Positions 11,863 to 23,829 of a stretch of DNA of 64,000 nucleotides are shown here, one piece after another. The DNA comes from Corinectria fuckeliana (taxonomy: Eukaryota > Ascomycota > Sordariomycetes > Hypocreales > Nectriaceae), in contig WPDH01000163.1 of NCBI GenBank assembly GCA_019137255.1, positions 1 to 64,000 on the forward strand, written 5' to 3'. The notes beneath the pieces were generated by a model. That model was not told the DNA's origin, did not search any database, and saw only the letters and a list, made by a program, of their open reading frames with translations. The position numbers were made by a program, and so were the translations under genes. The first letter of the stretch is position 1, and the number at the start of each line of letters is the position of its first letter.

Positions 11863-14611
11863 GGGAAGCGAAGAGCGGCGACGGAGTAACGGGTCGAATC
11901 GAGAGTTACGAGTCCATCAATTGGGTAGTCAAGCTGGGGCGGTGTCCCCTGAGTGTCCAGCGGGAGAGTTGGGGCAGAAAATGGGAGTCATGGAGTTGAA
12001 GAGTCACGTCACTACCTACCTAGACAGAAGGGTTCTCGGTCTCAAAGCACCGGGCCGCAAACGCATGTGCCGCCTTCGGGCACCACTCCACTGAAGAGCT
12101 TAGATAAAGGGAGAAATGGACTACCCCACATCAGCGATACCGGCCGATAACTAACGTTAAGCCTTGGGAGGGGAGACGAATGGAAGAACTCGATCGTATT
12201 GGCGTGAGAAATGTTAGTACGGTAGGCAGGTAGGGTGTTGGGTACTTGTTCTCGTTATCACATATCCCGGACAAATCGTTGACTACCTACTTATTTCCCT
12301 TACTCAGATAATACTTCGGAAATACTAAAATATTAAGTATCTGCTCTGCTGAGCGAGATGAGGCCTAAACGAAGATTCGAAACTGGACTACCTTTCTCTC
12401 GTTTTGGAGCCTCATCACATGGGAGAGCTCTCGTTTAGGGACCCTGTCACCGAGCATTAGCACACGCTATAGGGCCTGAGCTATTGCCGCTTTAATCCAA
12501 CATAGCGTCTTTACAACAAATTTTAGTGACTCCTTAAGCACGAAATATAAGGAGAAAGATATGAGTAACGGCGTGGGTGTTTATCAGAGATTTCCCTAAA
12601 CCAATCCCTTGAAAGAGGCTACACAGAGGTTCCTTGCGGCTCCATCATCAGGTGGGAAGAACCTCACCAAGGCCATGTCCGCCAAGGACACATTCGAGAA
12701 CGACGAGCAAAGAGGGCATGTCATGGCCAACCTGAGATGGGTTGGGATCATGAGGAAGCAAGTAAAGTCTTCTCGTTTTGCCGCCCTGTTAGTCTGAGGT
12801 GCCAGCTGCGGTGGCCAAGTACAAATGAGCACTGCCTAGGCGCGAGATTTAGATCTCACTAACACGACAGCGATAAAGACAATTCCAAGAAAGAAGGTGT
12901 AATTTGGCGAAAAACATCTAAGTTGAAGAATGCGTTTCTGGATATGCAAGGTTCGCACTGCGAAGTCTGCAGCATAAGTTCGAGGTTCAGCTGAAGGATG
13001 GTAGCGTCACTCTACTCAACTGGAGTCATTGTATTGACTAATTAGACTCAGTTTGTTTTCCATGCAAGCAAGTCTCGGATGAAGCCCATGCTGGATCCAA
13101 TGTCCTCGCTCCAATGAGCAGCAAGATCAATTAACGATCCTCTAATTTTTTAGGAGCTCAAGGTAAGTGGTGCCACCGAAATACGGGCTCAACATGCTAA
13201 TTTGCATCTCATTTAGAAATGTAGTAGGAAACAAATGATCATTAAATAGAACAGTGAAAACATGCCGAATGTAAATCATTAGTCCCAATGACAGCTACCT
13301 TGACCATCTTATTTACGTCGCCATCGATACTTGTTTCGCCATGCATCATTCCCGTCACCAATGTCATTGCAACGCGCCAAGATGACCGGTCACTGCTCGC
13401 TAGAAATCCAGCACCGTAGCTGCCTAGGAGCGGCGACGCTGACTAACCGAGCTAGGACCAGTCTCCAAAGTCTAGGTTCGTAGGAAGCCTGGCACCTGGA
13501 AGCAAAGACAAAGAGGCCCCCAACGTCATTGGCGGGGTGACCTGATGACGCTCTTGTGGCCCGAGAGAATGTTAGAGAAGTACTGGAGCAGTAGGCGCTG
13601 GCGTAGCAAAGGACAGAGTACTCACCTAGTGCACCCAGCCCAGGTCGCTTCGTCAGAACCTGCCTGGCTGGGTACGAAGTACAGCTCTCTCCTCACTCTC
13701 GGGCTCTGAGACAAGTCTCCGTCCACGATTGCTTTGTCGGGTGTGCCCTGTGCCTACCTAATTGATCGAATGCTCGATTGATTCGATTGATGCAAGGCGC
13801 GCTGCACGCATCTCTCTTCCCCTCCACTCCACTCCACTCTCATTCTCGCCTACCTTGCCAACTTGCCTGAGGCTACCTCTGACGCCTTTGTTCGAACTCG
13901 GATTTGCACTTCGGACCTGATAGTCTAGGTACTTAGGAAGTGACTTGGGCAGTGACTTGGGGTTCCTATTGGAATTCGTTGGTTTCTCGTTTCCATTTCC
14001 ACCTGGTCACCTTTCATCCTTCCAATCCTCGCTCCTCCACATCGTACCTCGTCCATCTTCCTTCCAATTTTTTTCTTGCTCTTCCGCTCGTCGCCCCCAA
14101 ACCGCATCCTCTACACCCTGCTCCTTTGTTCTAAGCCTCGCCTGGTAGTCTCTGTCCTCGACTTTGCCGTCGAGCTGTGGCCGTTGCTGCCGCTTCTGGC
14201 GCTGCTGTTGCCGAGACGCCCGTGAGCATTTCGCCTACGTATCGCTTGCCGACATTTTGTTTGATCGACCTTAGGTTCAAGCTTGTCGTCACCTGCGCCT
14301 TCGTTTGCTCCTTCGTCATCCCTCCTCTCCTTCCAAAGCCAGCTGTCGCTTCCGCTGCCGCCGCCTTCCTGCTGCGACCCTCAGCCATATCAAAATGGTG
14401 CGTTCGTTTGCCTATGCATCTATGCGTGAATCATTTCCTTCCCGTGGAAGCTCGATCCTGTTGTCCCTCACTATTGGTTCACTGCGTCATCTCCTCCCTG
14501 CCCCGCCAATTCGCCTTGTTCTCAACTTCTCCCACCACCACCACCACCACCACCATCGCATTTCATCCCCCCAACTCCAAATCACGCCCTACACCTCTGA
14601 ATGCCGATGTC
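11863..14611. other. long intergenic region and leader of the Ubp15 gene
   Basis: About 2.7 kb without a recognisable gene. 12170-13300 is mixed composition and may include old degraded repeat. 13780-14600 is CT-rich with CCACTCCACTCCACT and (CCA)n tracts, probably the 5' leader of the Ubp15 gene. An ATG at 14396 followed at once by GTGCGT could be an alternative first exon joined by a leader intron; an in-frame ATG at 14177 would add 145 residues rich in Ala/Val/Leu that do not resemble Ubp15. An inverted copy of a 16-nt motif lies at 12012-12027 (see findings). Confidence 0.4.
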
Positions 14612-17600
14612 ATGGCTTCGCCTCACCGCGAACTCCCCGTTCGCTCCAAGCCATCTGCTAACAGCCTTCGCCGTCGCCAGAGTCACGACGTGAATTCCCC
14701 AACCGACATGGTCATGGACACGGACGATTACGTCGGCGTCGCCAATGAGCCCGACAAGGAGCCCGTCACCATCATCAACCCCGACAACCTGGAGCCAGAG
14801 GCCGACCAGCTGCAAGACCTGCCAATGGCCAACGATTGTGCGTCTTCCCGACTTGCCCCCCAACCCCCGTTTCCGTCTTCTCGTATCCCCGCCTGGCTTG
14901 TGCCGTCGCCTGGCCTGACGTCTCCGGCTAACTCCATACTATTTCCAGATGATGCTATGAGAGAGATCGTCCTACCTCCACTGATCGATGAGCCCAAGAT
15001 CCTTGGCGATTATGAGAACACTTGGACCGTTGAAAACTGGCGCAGTCTAGGCAAGAAGGAACACGGCCCCGTCTTCCATGCCGGCGGATTCCCTTGGTGC
15101 GTCCATCACGATACCACCACTCCCACAACCATATCATGTTCGTTACTGACCTCATCTTACCCATCACAGGCGTATTTTGCTGTTCCCCCACGGCAACAAC
15201 ATCGACCAGTGCTCCATCTACCTCGAACACGGCTTCGACGCTGACGAAGTTCCCGACAACTGGAGCTGCTGTCTCCAGTTCTCCCTCGTTCTCTGGAACC
15301 CGAACGACCCTACCCTAAACACTCACCATGCTGCCCATCACAGGTTCACAAAGGAGGAGGGCGACTGGGGCTTTACCCGATTTGTCGAGCACCGACGCAT
15401 GTTCAATGTGCCTTGGGAAGGTGGCAGCCGACCTCTATGCGAGAACGACACTGCCAACATCACTGCCTACCTTCGTTTCGTCGAGGACGAAACAGGTGTC
15501 CTGTGGCACAACTTTGCCAACTATGACTCTAAGAAGGAGACGGGTTATGTTGGGCTCAAGAACCAAGGCGCTACCTGCTACCTCAACTCCCTCCTACAGT
15601 CACTCTACTTCACAAATGCGTTCCGAAAGGCATGTTTCCCATTTCCTATATTCCCTATCAAGTTCCCTGCTGACCTCGATAGGCCATCTATGAAATTCCC
15701 ACAGAAAATGAACAGGGCATGAACAACAGCGCTTATACCCTACAACGACTATTTTACCAGCTGCAAACGTCCGAGCAGGCTGTAGGAACTAACGAGCTTA
15801 CCAAATCTTTCGGCTGGGAAACTCGACACATTTTCGAGCAACAAGACGTCCAAGAACTTTCGCGCAAACTAATGGAGAGAATGGAGGAGAAGATGAAGGG
15901 CACGAGCGCGCAAAACGTTCTCCCCGACATGTTTAGCGGTAAGATCAAGACTTACATCTCGTGTATCAACGTGGACTACGAATCAAGTCGCATCGAAGAC
16001 TTTTGGGATATCCAACTCAATGTCAGCGGGAATAACAATCTGCTCGAGAGCTTCCAAGACTACATCCAGGTCGAGAAGATGGATGGAGAGAACCAGTACT
16101 TTGCTGGCGATCAGTTTAAGCTGCAGGACGCGAATAAGGGTGTCATCTTCACCAGCTTCCCCGCTGTGCTGCATCTACAGCTCAAGCGATTCGAGTATGA
16201 TATCCAACGCGACATGATGATGAAGATCAACGACCGCTACGAGTTTCCCGAGACATTTGACGCCGCCCCATACCTCTCCGAAGATTCCGACAAGTCCGAG
16301 TCGTGGACGTACCAGCTTCACAGCGTCCTCGTCCACAGCGGAGACTTGAATGCTGGCCATTACTACGCCTTCTTGAAGCCAGGCAAGGACGGTTGGTTCT
16401 ACAAGTACGACGACGACAAGGTCACCAAGGCGACGATGAGGGAAGTATTGGAGGAAAACTTTGGTGGCGAGTACCGCACATCGAACGGCTTCCCGCGTGC
16501 GCCCCTCCAGAAGAAGGCCCCCATAATGCGCCAGAACAGCGCATACATGCTGGTTTACATCCGCCAGACGCGTCTAGATCAGATCCTCCACGATGTCAAA
16601 CAAGAGGATATCCCCCGACATCTGCGTAAGTGGTTTGGCTTCCCGCTCTTCCTGACAAGATTGCTGACTTGTCACAGAGGACCGTTTTGACGAGGAGACC
16701 GCCCTTCGAGAAGCCAAGAGAAAGGAACAGAGAGAGGCACACCTCTATATGATGGCCAAGGTTATTACAGACAAGTCTTTCGGAAACTATGGCGGGACCG
16801 ATCTGTGCCTCTTTGACGCCAGTCCCGAAGCTGATCCTGCGGCTCCCACATCCTATCGAATTCGTCGCGCAATGACCATGGAGGAGTTCGTAGCTCAGGT
16901 CGCCAGCGATATGAATGAAGACCCGCGAAAAGTGCGACTTTGGCTCATGGTCAACCGACAAAATAAGACCATCCGGCCCGACCAACCCATTATGGACCTC
17001 CGACTTACGGTCGAGGAGACGTATGCTCGCTCCGCTGCACACCGAGACACCAGTCTGCGGGTATGGGCCGAGGTAGCTGAGGAGACCACCCCTGACGGTG
17101 AACCCATCTGGCCATCCTACCAAAGCCAACCGAACGGCGTTGTTGTCAAGAACGATACTATCTTACTTTTGCTCAAGCACTTTGACATTGAGACTCAGAC
17201 CTTGAGAGGTGTTGGCCATGTCTACATTGCCAAGGAAAAGAAGGTCGATGAGTTAGTCCCACAAATTCTGAAGAGGATGGGCTGGGGAGAGAAGCTGCCC
17301 GCCGATGAGAAGCTTCTCTTGTGGGAGGTAAGATATCCTTACAGTGTCTGTAGTTGCAAAACTTAACTCTTCCTAGGAAATCAAACCGACAATGATCGAA
17401 CCCCTGAAGCCGAAGCAGTCGCTGAAGGTTGCTGAGCTCCAAGATGGAGATATCATCTGCTTCCAGCGAGCCAGCGATCGCAAGGCAGACCAACAAAAGC
17501 GCCCGGGTGATAAGCCACCAGAGATGTGCGTTAGCACCATGCCCTAAATGAATATATCTCACTAACAGTCCCTAGCGTCAACTTATCGGACCATTTTGAA

Positions 17601-18717
17601 GATGCGCGCGAGTACTACGACTTCCTTGAGCACAAGAGGACAGTCAGGTTCCACCCTCACCCTAGCCGCTGCGATCAAACCGAGTATCCTCCGTTCGATC
17701 TGGTTCTCAACTCCAAAATCACCTACGACACCCTGGCAGAGAAGGTGGGGACTCATCTCAATGTGTCCCCAACGTACATTCGGTTTTGGACGGTCAACTC
17801 GGCCACCGACAACCCCAAGGCGTCAGTGAGGCGTGGAGCCAACCCTACGTTGCGACAAATCCTAAACCCCATGGGCTCGACCTCCCTCAACTCGAGTCAA
17901 CGTGGCGATGCCTTCTATTTCGAGGTTCTTGAGATCAGCCTGACTGAGCTAGACACGAAGAAGAGCATCAAGCTCACCTGGCTCAGTGATGGAATCACCA
18001 AGGAGGTGAGAATTCTCCGAAGTAGCATTGTGGCGACATTGGCTAACCATGTGGCTAGGATCAATACGACTTGCTTGTACCAAAGACCGGAACTATCGAG
18101 GACTTGATCGAGGCCTTGATCAAGAAGGCACAGATCTCGAATGAAGAAGAAGGCGGCAGGATACGGGTTTACGAGACCAGCTCTAACAGATTCTACCGTG
18201 AACCTGTTCGAGAACATCCTGTCATGAACCTCAACGACTTTACGCAGATCTACGCCGAGCGTGTTCCGGAGGACGAGACAGCGGCAGAGGATAGCAACTT
18301 TATCCAGGTCTTCCACTTCCAAAACGATGTGAGCCGGGTTCACGGCGTTCCGTTCAAGTTCTTGCTCGTCGAGGTAAGTTATCTGCCCGACTGATGTTGT
18401 TCGTGGAGTTGACAATTGTCCAGGGCGAGAAATTTTCAGAGACGAAAAAGCGACTGGAGAAGCGGACCGGAATCAAGGGCAAGAGCTTTGAGAAGATCAA
18501 GATTGCTGTGGTTCGACGAGCCAACTACTCGAAGCCTCAATATCTCAATGATGGTTTGTGCCACCTTGACCTAGAGTCCTCAGGAGCATGACTGACGGAC
18601 GAAATAGATGATGAACTCTGGAACGTGGCGCAATCCGACGATGATTACCTCGGCCTTGACCATGTGGATAGAACAAGGGCGTTGAGAAACGGCGTTGGGG
18701 ACCTTTTCCTTCGATGA
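14612..18717 (+). CDS. ubp15: ubiquitin carboxyl-terminal hydrolase, Ubp15/USP7 family
   Basis: Ten exons: 14612-14837, 14949-15096, 15170-15629, 15683-16625, 16678-17327, 17377-17525, 17576-18005, 18059-18373, 18424-18553, 18608-18717 (1186 aa). An N-terminal MATH/TRAF domain (about residues 85-235, from NTWTVENW) precedes the USP catalytic domain: Cys box NQGATCYLNSLLQSLYF with Cys261, QQDVQEL, and His box GDLNAGHYYAF with His504. The C-terminal half carries the USP7 HUBL region (RVWAEVAEE, LLLLKHFDIETQTL, KMGW-like RMGWGEKLP) and a USP7_C2-type end. USP7-class enzymes remove ubiquitin from nuclear and peroxisomal-import substrates. All introns are GT-AG except intron 3 (15630-15682), which uses a GC donor. 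The start at 14612 is the first ATG after the leader that fits family N-termini; upstream alternatives exist. Confidence 0.93.
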
Positions 18718-19407
18718 TCGGACAGCAGGCTGTTGAGTGAATGTGCATTAAGAAGGGCAGTACCAGTCCAGCCTTGGGCCTCGGTGTTTAGCACATAGCC
18801 TACTTCAAAGGCATCATCGCGAAGCATCTACAGCCGTCGTCACAGGCGCAGGCGCTTTCTTGGTATTGGAACAGGGACGCATACGAGGATGACTGTGAAA
18901 GAGACTCGGACTTGCGGTGGGGGCTTCGTGTTATTCCAAGACAGGCCCAGGCATTGGGCTAGGACTTATAAGGAATGGAGAGAACAGGGCGGCTGTTATC
19001 ATGGACGACGAGGCTTTCATTAATCTCTCATTCCTGCAATCACGACGGAAGTTGTACTGCCGAGCTTCGGGGTGTCGTATATGGAGACCGCGGTGACAGC
19101 TTCGTTGCAGAAAGAGTGCTCGAGTTGGCGTGGTCATCCACGTCTCTCACTGATTGACGGATCTAACGGAGACGCTCAGCTAGTGGTTGTACAGATTTGA
19201 CACTGAAATTCCCATAGGACTTGGAAACAGGCCCAAAAAACTCCGTGGTTTTTACGCTCTTGTGAACAAGGGTGTGAAGAGGCCAAATGCGCTGGAATAT
19301 AGTACCATTCGCTATGTATATCCCCGCCTTGCAACAAATCCAACTCCGAGTTTCAAATCATTATCATAGCCATCATCATTTGTGCATGTTCAGACGATCC
19401 GACCTTA
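18718..19407. other. convergent 3' intergenic region, ubp15 / asparaginase
   Basis: 690 bp between converging stop codons. No gene, repeat or RNA recognised. Confidence 0.4.
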
Positions 19408-21316
19408 TCACATTGGGCTTTCACGACCACCGGGCAGACACTCCCTCTCCTCGGCGGACAAGTGGGCGCCGGCGAGACGGAGCAGCTGGGCGCATGGCTC
19501 CTTGCCGGACTTGACGGCGACGAAAAGGGGCGAGTTGTTGGCCTTGTTGCGCTCGTGGACGCTGGAGCCGTGGCGCAGCAGCTCCAGGAGGATCTCGCTG
19601 CTACCAGCCATGGCGGCAAGGTGGACGGCGGTGTTGCCGGCGTAGTCGGATTGCTTGAGCAGCTGGCTTCCCTCGCCCTGCAGGAGTTCCTTGACCAGCG
19701 GCAGCTCGCTGTTCCCGATGGCGTATCCGAGCGCGCTGAAGGCCGTCTCGGCGCGGGTGAGGTGGGCGGCGGCGAAATCGAGGGAACCGGCTGGGTGGGA
19801 GAAGCTCTGGTGGGCGATCTCAGTCATCTCACCGCGGATGGACCGCGACAGCATTTCGCTGATTTCGCCAGGGAAGAGGCCGGGCAGGGCGAGCAGGTAG
19901 GAGAGCTTGGTCAGGGCGGCCTCGGCGGTCAGGTCGAGGCCGAAGATGACGCCGGCGCGGCTGAGCACAGTCCCCGGGGCGTAGACGGGGGAGACGAAGC
20001 CGTTGACGCACTGGCTGACGTTGACGACGACGATGCCGCGGGCGACGGCGGCTTTGATGACCTGCGTCAGCGGGCCGTCGGAGCCGCCGGGGATGTTGCC
20101 CATGCCGAAGGTCTCGAGGATGAGGCCGCGCAGGTCGGGCAGGCGGAGCACGGCGTCGACCATCTCGGGCTTGATGCCGGGGAAGACGCGCAGGCAGGCG
20201 ACGTGGGTGGTGTCGAGGCCCTTGCAGAGATGGAACTTGCCGATGGCGGTCGGGCGCAGGACTAGGGGCCAGTTGACGTTGATGCCGAGGCCGTTGACGG
20301 TGGCGAGCGGCTCGGCGTTGGGGCTGTCGAAGGCATGGAAGTTGGTGGCGGAGACCTTGGTGGTGCGGTTGCCGCGGTAGAGGTGGTGGTGGAAGAAGAT
20401 GCACACCTCGGGGATGAGGAAGGTGCCGGCGATGACGAGGGAGCCGAGGAGGTTGTCGACGCCGTCGGACTGGAGGGCGAAGATGGGGGCCTGGGAGCCG
20501 GTGAGGATGACGGGCTTGCCGAGGAAGTGCATTATGAAGGAGAGGGCGGAGGCGGTGTAGGCGAGGGAGTCGGTGCCGTGGAGGATGACGAAGCCGTCGA
20601 AGAAGTGGTAGTTCTCAAAGATGACCTGGGCTATGGCGTCCCAGTCGAGGGCCGATATGGAGCTGGAGTCGAGGAGGGGCGTGAACTCGAGGATGCCGTA
20701 GCGGATGTGGCGCTCGTAGGTGTTTGGCGGAGTGCGCAAGGAGGGGATGACGGTGCGTTTCCCATTGCGGTAGGCGGGGAGGGCTACTGTTTGTCGTGTT
20801 AGGCTGTGTTTGTATTCCTCTGATGTGGGTTGTAGTCTTAAACGCGGTTTGTGTGTATGTGTGGTGTTGAGGGGGGGGTTGTGTGTCATGACGGATTGCG
20901 TCTCATGATACCTCCCTCCCGCCTCAAGTCAGGGTGCAAGGGTAAGCCCCGGCAAGAGGGGCAACATGGGCAACGCATAAAAGGGAAAAAATCGTACGTC
21001 TGGGACTGCTATCGTTAAAGGACGGCCTAGGTGCCATGGCTCTTTCAAGGAAATCGCCGGTCGGCTGGAGGCCATCGGGGCCTTGTTGCATGGAGATGGT
21101 GCCTCCGGTGCCGATGATAAGGACCCGAGACTCTGGGTACTTGGTTTCGGCGTCGAGTTGGATGTGACTTTGACAGCCGTCGCCGTTGCCGTCGCCGTTG
21201 CTGTCGCCGGTGACAGTGCCGGTAACGACGCTATTGGCAGTGCTGTCGAAGCTGCCGTTGAAGCTGCCGTTGACACTGCCATTGGCTTGGGGGGATGGCG
21301 GCTGATAATGGGACAT
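19408..21316 (-). CDS. L-asparaginase with C-terminal ankyrin repeats
   Basis: Two exons on the minus strand: 20998-21316 and 19408-20786 (565 aa). The asparaginase fold carries both catalytic-Thr signatures: GTGGTISM (residues about 69-76) and LHGTDSLAYTASAL, followed by GKPVILTGSQAP. The C-terminus holds ankyrin repeats (GNTAVHLAAMAGSSEILLEL, NSPLFVAVKSG). This is the cytosolic type I asparaginase-ankyrin architecture (as in mammalian ASPG), hydrolysing L-asparagine to aspartate and ammonia. No signal peptide is seen. The first 60 residues are a low-complexity Gly/Ser/Asn/Asp tract (NGSVNGSFNGSFD, DSNGDGNGDG) absent from bacterial relatives. The 211-nt intron 20787-20997 is longer than its neighbours. 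The start at 21316 was preferred to in-frame ATGs further upstream because the preceding stretch has no resemblance to the family. Confidence 0.9.
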
Positions 21317-22139
21317 GTTGGAATGTGTGTTGGAGAGGGTGTTTGGGGGTGTAAGGGAGAGGGAGAGGGAGTGATGGAGAGATAAGGGGGATGGAGAGCC
21401 AAGTTTAAATCTGTAAAGAGGCTTGACACACACGCCAAAGAGAGTCGTGCTTGATTCAGCAGTGGTGAGTGTCGATAACAAGGTACCGACCGATGCGTTT
21501 GTTGTTAGCGGCGCAAAAGTGTAAAACCGCCCAGCTGTGTTAGTGGCCGCCCGCGATTCACAGAACGAACATGTCAAAAGTGATTGAAAGGGAAGGAAAA
21601 TTTGATAAAGAAGAGGAAGAGATTTCACAGTTCACGAGCAGGAAAATAAAAGGGAGACGGCTCCTTTTTAGATCAGAGGCGATGGCGCGAAAGCCTGGTG
21701 GGAGAAAACGCAAGAGAGACATCAAGTGGATCCTCCGGGAGTTTTTGAGGGGTAATAGCAACTCGACGTCACCATATCTGGCGAGTGAGAGAGCAAGATG
21801 ATGGGATCACACACGCGCAAGAAAAGCCACATGCTGCATCTGTGGCGGTTAGTTGCTTACCCCCCGTCTGCTTGTTCTTCCATCTTCTCCTCTTTCTGCT
21901 GCGTGTTTTCCCCCGTGGAGTACTCAACGTTTTCCTGTCGGCGACTGAGGGAAGGCTTACGGCTTGGCGTTTGCTTGCTGACCACTCAACCACTCAACCA
22001 CTCAACGCCCCCGAGACACGCAGCCAGTTAGACCAATGGCTTCCTTGATGACCTAGGCTGGTAGGTAGGGAGTTCCGTATGCCGGTAATCGGTAGCCAGG
22101 CACGCGGGGGGCCAGAAAAAGTGGCACTGATGTGGTAAA
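21317..22139. promoter_or_regulatory. upstream region of the asparaginase gene
   Basis: About 820 bp 5' of the asparaginase gene. Includes a purine-rich plus strand at 21340-21390 (GGGAGAGGGAGAGGG), so the transcribed minus strand has a CT-rich leader. A CACTCAACCACTCAACCACTCAAC triplicate lies at 21982-22006. No gene supported. Confidence 0.35.
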
Positions 22140-22620
22140 TAGGTCTCTACGACAGAATCTTAGGGCTTGATCTTCTCAAGCTGGTTAACGTAACCTGGGT
22201 TAAGAAAAGGTATATTAGGCCCCCTGTCGGCCTCTTAATATACCTTTAGAGACCCCTGTCAGCAAGTTGTGAAAACCAGCAGTAAATTTAGTCTCTTACT
22301 GCTTTTCTTAATAAGAACTGTACTATAAGCTTAGGTAGTTATAAGGTATACCTTACTAATTTTTAAAAGAGAGCAGCTTTAACTTAGGTTAAGATTATTA
22401 TAAACCTTAATTATCAGAAGTTATAAATAATAACAGAATTAATAAAAAAATACTTACTTTTTTTTAGGTATAATAAGAATAGATACTAAGCCTCTTAGAT
22501 TAATAAGGTAAAGTAGGAAAAGGTATATCTAATTGTATATATAATTTGCATTCTCTAGGTTATCTCGTCTTAGCAGGAGATCTGCTAGAATATGTCTAGC
22601 AAAGCATTTTCATTTATCTC
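22140..22620. repeat. short AT-rich RIP-like relic with hairpin ends
   Basis: A 480-bp island rich in TA dinucleotides inside otherwise balanced DNA. At its left side is a hairpin: AAGGTATATTAGGCC pairs with GGCC-TCT-TAATATACCTT within about 22207-22247. At its right side is a smaller one, TAGCAG-GAGAT-CTGCTA near 22570-22587. No open frame survives. It is probably a RIP-mutated fragment of a small transposon; family unknown. Confidence 0.5.
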
Positions 22621-23624
22621 TTGTCTCCACTTACAACGGCCCTAATAAAAGTCGATCGCTTTTGACTTATGCAACCCTGATATATGTCGACATACTTATG
22701 CCACCCCCCTTGTGGTGTGCCACCTTTTCTGGCCTCCGCGTGCCGAGGAGCAGGAAACATGCCTTTCATCTCGGTACTTTTTGACTTGTCTCTCGGCGAC
22801 GCTGCTCTCCTGATTATTACTCCAGAGGAAAACACACAAAACCCCAGTTCACCACTGAACCGCCGGGGACGGCCCTGGTTGGCTGGCCTTCAGCTTGTCT
22901 TTAATCCAATTAAAGTGTTACATAGACGTTCGTCCTGTGGAGGGCACGGATCCGCGGCGTGGCACAGACCCGGCCAGGGTGTGTGAGGAGTCATGAGGAA
23001 GAAGCAGAAGAAGAAGAACAACAAAAAGAATGGCCTGCGCCTTGTTGGTTCACCCACTAGAACAAAGTGTATTTTTTTCTCTCTCGGCCTTGGACAAATT
23101 GGACCAGTTTGTTTCCGGAAGGTGGATTGAAAACAACATCCAGCGCAAGCCAAAGCCAAAGGGACAAGAGCAGAAATGCAAAGCTCCGATTTCCGGGCCG
23201 CCCTACGCCATAAAAACCCGTCCCCAGTTTGTTTTGTTTGTTTTGAGTCGTGCTGGTCGGGCTGTATATCACGTGCCTGTATCGACTTCCACTCTTATCT
23301 TCTTGTCCTTAATTACCTAGTAAGTACCTAGTGCTCAGGTAAGGAGGGACCTCACTCACTCAGGACTCAATGCTCGTCTATCTACTGGTAGGCCGGTAAT
23401 TGACAGCGACAGAGATCAAGTTGTGTTGTCGGTCAGTGGGCTCAGTTATGAGGTGATGTGATGCCAGAAAAAGGGAGAAGGAATGACACTGAGTCGTGCT
23501 ATCTGCTCGGGCTGTATATCGCGTACCTACCACCGGCGTTCACTCTCCCATTTCTCATCGTCTCTTCCGAATCATGCCTAATCCCGCTACTAATAAAGGC
23601 AGAGCGATCATGGTATTAGACCTA
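22621..23624. other. intergenic DNA flanking the nested transposon
   Basis: One kilobase of normal composition between the small relic and the Fot-like element. It contains an imperfect direct repeat of about 33-38 bp at 23245-23277 and 23491-23528 (shared core CGGGCTGTATATC). No gene seen. Confidence 0.35.
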
Positions 23625-23671
23625 AGTCCCCCCCCCCACTTCTGGACCACCCCCCCTTCTAGACCACTTTT
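23625..23671 (+). repeat. left terminal inverted repeat of the Fot-like element
   Basis: Begins AGT, then C10, ACTTCTGGACCA, C7, TTCTAGACCACTTTT. Identical by eye to the reverse complement of 33367-33413 over 47 bp. Confidence 0.95.
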
Positions 23672-23829
23672 CTGCCACCTTTACACCTATCTGCCTCTAC
23701 ATTCTAATCGTGATTTCTCGCGCACTAATAGATTAATTGTAATAATTTTTTATTATTTTGATTATTATATCTTAATACACAGAATCTAATATTTAAAATA
23801 CTATTAAAGATATAAAAAACAGGGTATCT

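Noticed and set aside
13880..13905. GTTCGAACTC, resembling a tRNA B box
   Set aside because: No A box or cloverleaf can be formed at the proper distance; it lies in the CT-rich leader region of ubp15.
14177..14611. N-terminal extension of Ubp15 from ATG 14177
   Set aside because: The added 145 residues are a translation of CT-rich leader with no likeness to the family; the MASPHREL start fits better.
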